From: a virus
Virus record (IMG/VR): IMGVR_UViG_3300028173_000003
Span: 1 to 64,000 of that record
Direction: 5' to 3' (one strand)
DNA length: 64,000 bases
Shown: one piece after another, positions 59,396 through 64,000 of the stretch
How the letters are laid out: each line of letters opens with the position of its first letter
How positions within the stretch are numbered: the first letter of the stretch is position 1
The notes under the pieces: generated by a model
What the model was told of the DNA's origin: nothing
The model's database searches: none
What the model saw: the letters and a program-made list of their open reading frames with translations, nothing else
Position numbers and translations under genes: made by a program

Positions 59396-59576
59396 ATTTG
59401 GTACAATTTATTACTATAAAGAGTATAAACGATACGAAATGATACTTGAAATTCGAAAGACTCATTATCTTGTAATGGCTCTGAACGGGACAGAAGGAGG
59501 AAGAACATTCACAGAAGACTTAGCTTGGTATAAGCACGACCGCATTGTGCCGTTATTAGTCCATATTATAGGATAA
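59385..59576 (+). CDS. Tiny paralogue array, member 1
   Basis: 63 aa from ATG 59385. MELKFGTIYYYKEYKRYEM and later TFTEDLAWYKHD match members 2 and 3 downstream (K-x-G-[TD]-[IV]-Y start, TFTE...W[YF]K centre). First of five consecutive genes built on two small folds. Probably accessory early genes; no function known. Confidence 0.5.
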   Translation: MELKFGTIYYYKEYKRYEMILEIRKTHYLVMALNGTEGGRTFTEDLAWYKHDRIVPLLVHIIG

Positions 59577-59577
59577 A

Positions 59578-59775
59578 ATGAATATGAAAGTAGGTGACAT
59601 TTACCGTTATAATGATGTTGTAGAAATTATAACAAAGATAGATAAGGACGTAAATGACTCGTATTGTGTCGGATTTGTGGCAAAAGGTGGAATCCAAAAG
59701 AATAGGTTTATCCTTGAGACTGAGAGTTGGTATGAAGAAAATAAAAATGAAATCACTTGGATTGTAAAGCAATGA
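59578..59775 (+). CDS. Tiny paralogue array, member 2
   Basis: 65 aa, one base after member 1. MNMKVGDIYRYND start and TWIVKQ end. The end and start-stop junction are nearly the same in DNA as at the end of member 3, so the two are recent duplicates that have since diverged in the middle. Confidence 0.5.
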   Translation: MNMKVGDIYRYNDVVEIITKIDKDVNDSYCVGFVAKGGIQKNRFILETESWYEENKNEITWIVKQ

Positions 59776-59969
59776 ATATTAAAGTAGGGGACGTTTACTA
59801 TTTTCATGAAGGAACACTTAAGAGATGGGAAGTTGTAACAAAGATTATCTCTTCGTCAACAGTGGAAATGACAGTGTTGAATGGAAAATTAAAAGATAAA
59901 ACATTTACAGAACACAAGTATTGGTTTAAATCGAATGAAAAGTACATTACTTGGGTTGTAAAGCAATGA
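59772..59969 (+). CDS. Tiny paralogue array, member 3
   Basis: 65 aa from ATG 59772, ATGA overlap with member 2. MNIKVGDVYYFHEG start, TFTEHKYWFK centre like member 1, TWVVKQ end like member 2. The clearest link between the two sequences. Confidence 0.5.
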   Translation: MNIKVGDVYYFHEGTLKRWEVVTKIISSSTVEMTVLNGKLKDKTFTEHKYWFKSNEKYITWVVKQ

Positions 59970-60193
59970 ATCTTCGACAATATAGTATTTGGTATGATGA
60001 TGATTGTGGAGAATATGCATATCTCGATTCTTATCATGAAGATAGTGCAAGTAGATGGATGAAAGTAGTCTACTTTAGTGACAAAAAGATGATTTCAATA
60101 AGTCTTTGGGGATTTAACGAGGCATTTCACCTTGTCTGGGAAGATAAAACTAGACCAATTATCGGATACAGTGGAGAGCACCATGAAGATTAG
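59966..60193 (+). CDS. Tiny paralogue array, member 4
   Basis: 75 aa from ATG 59966 (ATGA overlap with member 3). The start MNLRQYSIWYDDDCGEYAYL is shared with member 5 rather than with members 1-3, so it belongs to a second sub-family. Aromatic-rich and acidic. Confidence 0.5.
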   Translation: MNLRQYSIWYDDDCGEYAYLDSYHEDSASRWMKVVYFSDKKMISISLWGFNEAFHLVWEDKTRPIIGYSGEHHED

Positions 60194-60398
60194 AAAACAC
60201 AGTATCTGGTATGATAAAGAATATGAAGAATATGTGACAATTTTGGAAGACAGAACGTACAGAGAGGTGATGTATTCTCGTTTTCTGGTATATTCTTCAC
60301 TACAATATTTAACATTTACATATGATTTAGAATATATACGAGAAAATTGTATACTCATTTTTGAGAACAGAGAAGAGGAAATTTTATATGACAATTAG
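60183..60398 (+). CDS. Tiny paralogue array, member 5
   Basis: 71 aa from ATG 60183, overlapping member 4. MKIRKHSIWYDKEYEEYVTI matches the start of member 4. Very Tyr/Glu-rich. Overlaps the exonuclease gene by 11 nt, so the whole array is probably co-expressed with it. Confidence 0.5.
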   Translation: MKIRKHSIWYDKEYEEYVTILEDRTYREVMYSRFLVYSSLQYLTFTYDLEYIRENCILIFENREEEILYDN

Positions 60399-61383
60399 AA
60401 AGAAAAGAATTATCGTTTGGGATACAACTATGGCATTTTTAAAGTCATATATTGTGGTACCAAATATCAGTTCAACGACAGGACATCCAATTGGGGGAAT
60501 TGTAGGGACATTGAAGTCGTTACAATTCCTTTGTGACAAGGTTAAGCCAGATATGATAGTAGCTGTCTATGACGGCCCAGGAGGGTCAAAGAAGCGTCGT
60601 ACTATCATGAAGGAGTACAAGGAGGGTAGAAAACCCATTCGTCGAAATTATGAGACAGAGGGGATGTCAGAGGAAGACCTTAGAGAGAACAAGTATTGGC
60701 AGATGGACAGATTTGTAGAGTTTTTATCACACCTTCCAATCCATCAATTTATGTTCCCGGAGACCGAAGCAGATGATGTTATTTCGTACATTTCATCCTT
60801 GACAAGTCTGGAAGAATATGGTAAGATTATTGTGTCCTCGGATAAGGATTTCATGCAACTTTGCAATGGTTCAACATTGTTGATGAGACCTACTCAAAAT
60901 GAACTATTAAATGTAGGGAACATAATTGAGCAGTATAAGGTACATCCAAGGAATATGGCATTGGCCAGGGCAATCATTGGTGATGCATCAGATAATTTAC
61001 ATGGAGTTCGTGGTGTTGGTTTTAAGACTTTGACAAAGAAGGTTCCATTTCTTCATGAAGATCGTGATATCTATATGAGCGATATTTACGATTACTGTTC
61101 TGACATGATTGACAAAGAAGAGAGCAAATTAAAGATCTATAACGATATCCTTGAAGGTAAAGACATCATTGAAAGAAACTATAAGATGATGCAGCTATCA
61201 TCTCCAATGATGACTATTAATGACAAGGACAAAGTAAGACTTACTCTCGAAGAGCAAAAGATGGAACTTCACGAACAAAAGTTTCAAAGGATGATGGGAG
61301 AAGATGGATTCATGGACTTGAATCTTGTAGGGTTATTTAAACACATGAGACGAATTGTAAGAGATTCGCAATTGGAGGATTGA
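60388..61383 (+). CDS. 5'-3' exonuclease / RNase H (FEN family)
   Basis: 331 aa from ATG 60388 (SD GAGGAAA). Conserved acidic residues occur in IIVWDTTMAF, VAVYDGPGGSKKRRTIMKEY, PETEADDVISYI, VSSDKDFMQL and IGDASDNLHGVRGVGFKT (the last also the helix-hairpin-helix). This is the T4 rnh / T5 exonuclease-type fold that removes RNA primers and flaps on the lagging strand. It complements the exonuclease-free polymerase at 54140. Confidence 0.87.
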   Translation: MTIRKKRIIVWDTTMAFLKSYIVVPNISSTTGHPIGGIVGTLKSLQFLCDKVKPDMIVAVYDGPGGSKKRRTIMKEYKEGRKPIRRNYETEGMSEEDLRENKYWQMDRFVEFLSHLPIHQFMFPETEADDVISYISSLTSLEEYGKIIVSSDKDFMQLCNGSTLLMRPTQNELLNVGNIIEQYKVHPRNMALARAIIGDASDNLHGVRGVGFKTLTKKVPFLHEDRDIYMSDIYDYCSDMIDKEESKLKIYNDILEGKDIIERNYKMMQLSSPMMTINDKDKVRLTLEEQKMELHEQKFQRMMGEDGFMDLNLVGLFKHMRRIVRDSQLED

Positions 61384-61384
61384 G

Positions 61385-61591
61385 ATGGCAAATCGATGGG
61401 AAGTGAATGACAATGGAGTAATCACAGTAACAACTTGTAGTAAGTGCCCCTTGAGAGATAGGGTGCAAGATTTTTGTGGAGTAAGCAAGACAGCCATTAA
61501 TGCGGCAAGATACTTTAAGAATGATATTCCAGAAGAATGTCCTTTGAAGAAGAGGATGTCAATCCAAGTTGTTGTTGGAGATAGAACCTGA
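61385..61591 (+). CDS. Small Cys-motif hypothetical protein
   Basis: 68 aa. ITVTTCSKCPLRDRVQDFCG and EECPLKKR give four Cys that could bind zinc or an iron-sulfur centre. The stop overlaps the next ATG by one base (TGATG). Function unknown. Confidence 0.5.
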   Translation: MANRWEVNDNGVITVTTCSKCPLRDRVQDFCGVSKTAINAARYFKNDIPEECPLKKRMSIQVVVGDRT

Positions 61592-61887
61592 TGTCTTATG
61601 TAATTCTTGAAAGAAAAGATAAAATGGTGGCAAAGTCTGATGATGATAAACCTCCAATTATGACTGAAATCAAGAAGAATGTGATTGTAGAGATTGCAAT
61701 CTTCAATAAGAAAGAAAAGATCCCAGAACGAGTTTGGGGCAAGGTTACATACAGAAAGGGAGATCAGTTAAAAGTAGCAATTGATGATACCTTATTTCAA
61801 CCAGATCTGTATGGCCTAAAGGCAGGGGATAAGTTAGATTTGACAAAGAAGCAAGTAATTAACATTTGGAGGAAAAATAATGGCTGA
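61591..61887 (+). CDS. Hypothetical small protein
   Basis: 98 aa. The middle VWGKVTYRKGDQLKVAIDDT suggests another small SH3-like barrel. The C-terminus is basic (KQVINIWRKNNG). It overlaps the next gene by 8 nt. Confidence 0.5.
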   Translation: MSYVILERKDKMVAKSDDDKPPIMTEIKKNVIVEIAIFNKKEKIPERVWGKVTYRKGDQLKVAIDDTLFQPDLYGLKAGDKLDLTKKQVINIWRKNNG

Positions 61888-62134
61888 TAAGAAACTAAGG
61901 GAAGCAAGATATCTTGAAGTTGTGATTGGAGAACATAGTTTTATTGACACAAAGGATCGACAAGAGTATCGTATTCTTGAGATTAAGTTGCCAATGAGAG
62001 AAGTTGCTCAGTCTATGGGTAGTCGTGGTGCAGACTATGCCTACGAAGAGCTTGGGGAAAAGATTAAGCAGGAATTTATCAAGGCAATGAGGCTTAAGCT
62101 TAGAGAAGAAACTCAGAAACGAAAAGTACGATAA
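61880..62134 (+). CDS. Hypothetical small protein
   Basis: 84 aa with TTTGGAGG upstream. Basic and helical in the second half (YAYEELGEKIKQEFIKAMRL). No family recognised. Part of the tightly packed replication-side cluster. Confidence 0.5.
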   Translation: MADKKLREARYLEVVIGEHSFIDTKDRQEYRILEIKLPMREVAQSMGSRGADYAYEELGEKIKQEFIKAMRLKLREETQKRKVR

Positions 62135-62156
62135 ACAAACAAAAGGAGAAAATAAA

Positions 62157-62699
62157 ATGAACATTACAGACATGCAGACAATGATGAATATGTGTAAGAA
62201 GCTTAACATTTGCTTTAAATATACATACGGAGACCGAGGAATTACTATTGACACTGATGATTTTACGCGAGAGGTATCTTTTTACTTTGATGAGGAAGAA
62301 AAGTTTGTCAATGCTTATTCTTGTTCGGCAGAGGATGAGGATGAAGTTGAAGGTCTTTGGCCTGGACTTTGGGACGATAGTGATATTGACGACGATGAAG
62401 ATGAGTACGACGATGACGAGTTTGATGACGAGTCAGAACCTGTTCATGGTGAAGATTTGGAAGTCCGTGAAGGTGGGTTTGTAGTCCGTGTCAAGCTCAT
62501 TTCTGTTAAAGACAGTGAAAATGATCGTACATTTATCGTTGTTGATGAATTTGCTGACACTACAAATCAGGCCATCACTAATGCCAAGGTTGAATTTCAT
62601 GAGGTAGCAGATGCAACGTCCTCCATCATGTTGGTTGAAGCCTTTACAAAGAAGGGTTGGGAATGGGCCAAAGACAATACTAATGGATATAACTGGTAA
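62157..62699 (+). CDS. Acidic hypothetical protein
   Basis: 180 aa behind AAAAGGAG. The centre is a long Asp/Glu run (DIDDDEDEYDDDEFDDESE). The C-terminal section (ITNAKVEFHEVADATSS, KGWEWAKDN) weakly resembles the end of the next gene (AIATFKVQAEVMHTT, EWEWINKH), so the two may be old paralogues. DNA-mimic or unstructured acidic protein possible; unknown. Confidence 0.55.
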   Translation: MNITDMQTMMNMCKKLNICFKYTYGDRGITIDTDDFTREVSFYFDEEEKFVNAYSCSAEDEDEVEGLWPGLWDDSDIDDDEDEYDDDEFDDESEPVHGEDLEVREGGFVVRVKLISVKDSENDRTFIVVDEFADTTNQAITNAKVEFHEVADATSSIMLVEAFTKKGWEWAKDNTNGYNW

Positions 62700-62733
62700 G
62701 ATCAAATAACTATAACAACAAAAGGAGAAAAAA

Positions 62734-63297
62734 ATGAATGATCTAAAAACGGCTAAGGATATGTTTGACAATTATGGTGCCCCTTCTGGACTATTTCGGA
62801 ATGGGCCATACGATAAGACTCTTCGTGTGGAGAGCGATGAGGGAGATATTGTTCTTTTTACTTTCGATGATGATGGTGTACTAATTGAACTTAATGTCGA
62901 AAAGCAGATTGAAGAAAATGAAATCGAAGAAGATGATGTCAATGAAGATCTTGAACCAGAAGGTAGTTGGTCATACGAACAAGATGCTTCAGGCAGAGAT
63001 GTCAATGGAGGATTGCATCAAGACGTTATCAACGTTCCTTATGCGCAAGTGACAACTCACAGTGATCCGGTAACACCAAGAGGGTTTGTCTGTCGTGGAC
63101 GATTCGCAACTGGGGGAGATGATACTTGGGTTTCTTCGAATACTCTATTTGACACCGTGCGTCCAACAAAAGAGCTTGCATATGAATATGCAATTGCAAC
63201 ATTTAAAGTACAGGCAGAAGTAATGCACACTACTCTACTGACCGTAGAGGTCCATACATCATCCGAATGGGAATGGATTAACAAGCATCGGGTATAA
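62734..63297 (+). CDS. Acidic hypothetical protein, possible paralogue
   Basis: 187 aa with AAAAGGAG. N-terminal KTAKDMFDNYGAPSGLF, an acidic linker (EENEIEEDDVNEDLEPEG), then a beta-rich C-terminal domain (PRGFVCRGRFATGGDDTWVS). It shares the helix plus terminal W-E-W pattern with the gene before it. Function unknown. Confidence 0.55.
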   Translation: MNDLKTAKDMFDNYGAPSGLFRNGPYDKTLRVESDEGDIVLFTFDDDGVLIELNVEKQIEENEIEEDDVNEDLEPEGSWSYEQDASGRDVNGGLHQDVINVPYAQVTTHSDPVTPRGFVCRGRFATGGDDTWVSSNTLFDTVRPTKELAYEYAIATFKVQAEVMHTTLLTVEVHTSSEWEWINKHRV

Positions 63298-63299
63298 TC

Positions 63300-63593
63300 A
63301 TGACAACTCTCGAAGAGCCAAGCCGTAAGTTCAAATTTGCAAAAGGTGCAGCAAGATTCCCGATTTTGGAAGAATACCCAGACGATTGGGATCGTGATCA
63401 GTTATTTCTTTTCATGAAAGAAGAAAAGGCCCCAATTGATGGAAGTCCTTCTGCAAATCTTGACTTGAAACTATTTTACAGTATGGAAGCTCTTCGAGAG
63501 TTTATGTCATACAGACAGTATGAAGAGTTCAAAAAGTTTATGATCGCGAAGAGAACAAGTAAGAAGAAATTAGACGAATTTTACAAGAATTAA
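63300..63593 (+). CDS. Hypothetical protein
   Basis: 97 aa, 2 nt after the previous gene. Basic, helical, with FPILEEYPDDWDRDQLFLFM and FKKFMIAKRTSKKKLDEFYK. No recognised family. Confidence 0.5.
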   Translation: MTTLEEPSRKFKFAKGAARFPILEEYPDDWDRDQLFLFMKEEKAPIDGSPSANLDLKLFYSMEALREFMSYRQYEEFKKFMIAKRTSKKKLDEFYKN

Positions 63594-63603
63594 GGAGACA
63601 ATA

Positions 63604-64000
63604 ATGCAACTAACACGTAATTTTTCAATGCATGAATTTGATTGCAAAGATGGAACAAAGGTAATCACAGAAGGACGAGACATCAAAGCAGAGATCCGAA
63701 CATTGGCATTGACCTTACAATTCATTCGAGATGAATGGGGTGGAGGATTGACAGTACTTAGTGGGTTTCGTACCTTAACCTATAATACGAGTGTAGGAGG
63801 GGAAACGACAAGTCAGCATGTTCGGGCAAGAGCGGCAGACATTCGTCCTAACGATTGGACAGAGGATACTACCCTCGAAGAGAAGCAAGAAGACTTGAAC
63901 AGACTGTATGATACGATCAACGTCATGCAGACAAATGGAGACATTTTGAAGGGTGGATTATCTGTCTATCTTGATGAGCATAATCTGTTTGTTCATGTGG
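63604..64000 (+). CDS. Peptidase M15-type endolysin (partial at right edge)
   Basis: At least 132 aa, continuing beyond the window; ATG 63604 follows TTAAGGAGA. NFSMHEFDCKDGTK, LTVLSGFRTLTYN, GGETTSQHVRARAADIRP (Zn ligands His and Asp) and the last His in LFVHV fit the M15_3 (VanY-type D-Ala-D-Ala / L-Ala-D-Glu peptidase) family. Such enzymes serve as phage endolysins or tail-associated peptidoglycan hydrolases. No signal peptide is seen, so a holin would be needed for release. Confidence 0.8.
   Translation, partial: MQLTRNFSMHEFDCKDGTKVITEGRDIKAEIRTLALTLQFIRDEWGGGLTVLSGFRTLTYNTSVGGETTSQHVRARAADIRPNDWTEDTTLEEKQEDLNRLYDTINVMQTNGDILKGGLSVYLDEHNLFVHV

Noticed and set aside
1-64000. tRNA genes, CRISPR arrays, insertion sequences
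   Set aside because: No cloverleaf-like block with a T-arm, no spaced direct repeats and no transposase or terminal inverted repeats were seen on reading; a tRNAscan run would settle the first.

Overview
The window is a gene-dense, AT-rich stretch of a tailed-phage genome of the T4 superfamily (contractile tail). Every supported gene reads on the + strand, genes are packed with 1-30 bp gaps or short overlaps, and head and tail homologues appear in a T4-like order: terminase large subunit, portal, prohead protease, scaffold, major capsid protein, neck proteins, sheath, tube, tape measure, baseplate. The phage is probably from a marine or aquatic setting, judged from family resemblances recalled from memory. 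The host is not identifiable here; three perfectly spaced TTGACA-N17-TATAAT promoters only say that it uses an ordinary sigma-70.

Layout. 1-2.0 kb: end of a fibre/virion module. 2.0-10.4 kb: recombination and priming genes (RuvC-like resolvase, DnaG-like primase, and a gp47-gp46 / SbcD-SbcC fusion broken in two by a split intein with a homing endonuclease gene between the halves). 10.4-15.4 kb: small membrane proteins that look like lysis or envelope genes, a free-standing endonuclease, and a large HAD-phosphatase / pentapeptide / SH3-repeat protein. 15.4-33.6 kb: packaging and head genes, with a second, endonuclease-containing intein inside the portal gene and a possible phage ribosomal protein bS21. 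A strong terminator follows the capsid gene. 33.7-36.8 kb: another homing endonuclease and an ATP-dependent DNA ligase. 36.9-52.9 kb: neck, sheath, tube, a possible frameshifted tail chaperone, tape measure and baseplate. 53.0-64.0 kb: replication and small accessory genes (a short family A DNA polymerase, a possible divergent tubulin/FtsZ-like protein, ssDNA-binding protein, RecA/UvsX, 5'-3' exonuclease, an array of tiny paralogues, and a peptidase M15 endolysin running off the right edge).

How it works together. Morphogenesis genes and several homing endonucleases sit behind at least 14 copies of a box CTA(A/T)TTA placed 19-43 nt before a start codon (one copy is about 100 nt away), which I infer to be the phage late promoter. 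Primase, ligase and the right-hand replication cluster instead have host-type sigma-70 promoters. Six homing-endonuclease domains lie within 35 kb, all in or beside conserved genes.

The most striking system is the split intein. The last Cys-led segment of the gp47-gp46N gene (29 residues) and the first 124 residues of the downstream gene form the two halves of an intein, broken between block A and block B. It sits exactly inside the Walker A P-loop, so the recombination ATPase can only gain its catalytic GKS by protein trans-splicing. No tRNA, CRISPR array or insertion sequence was seen, and no gene-free stretch exceeds about 130 bases.
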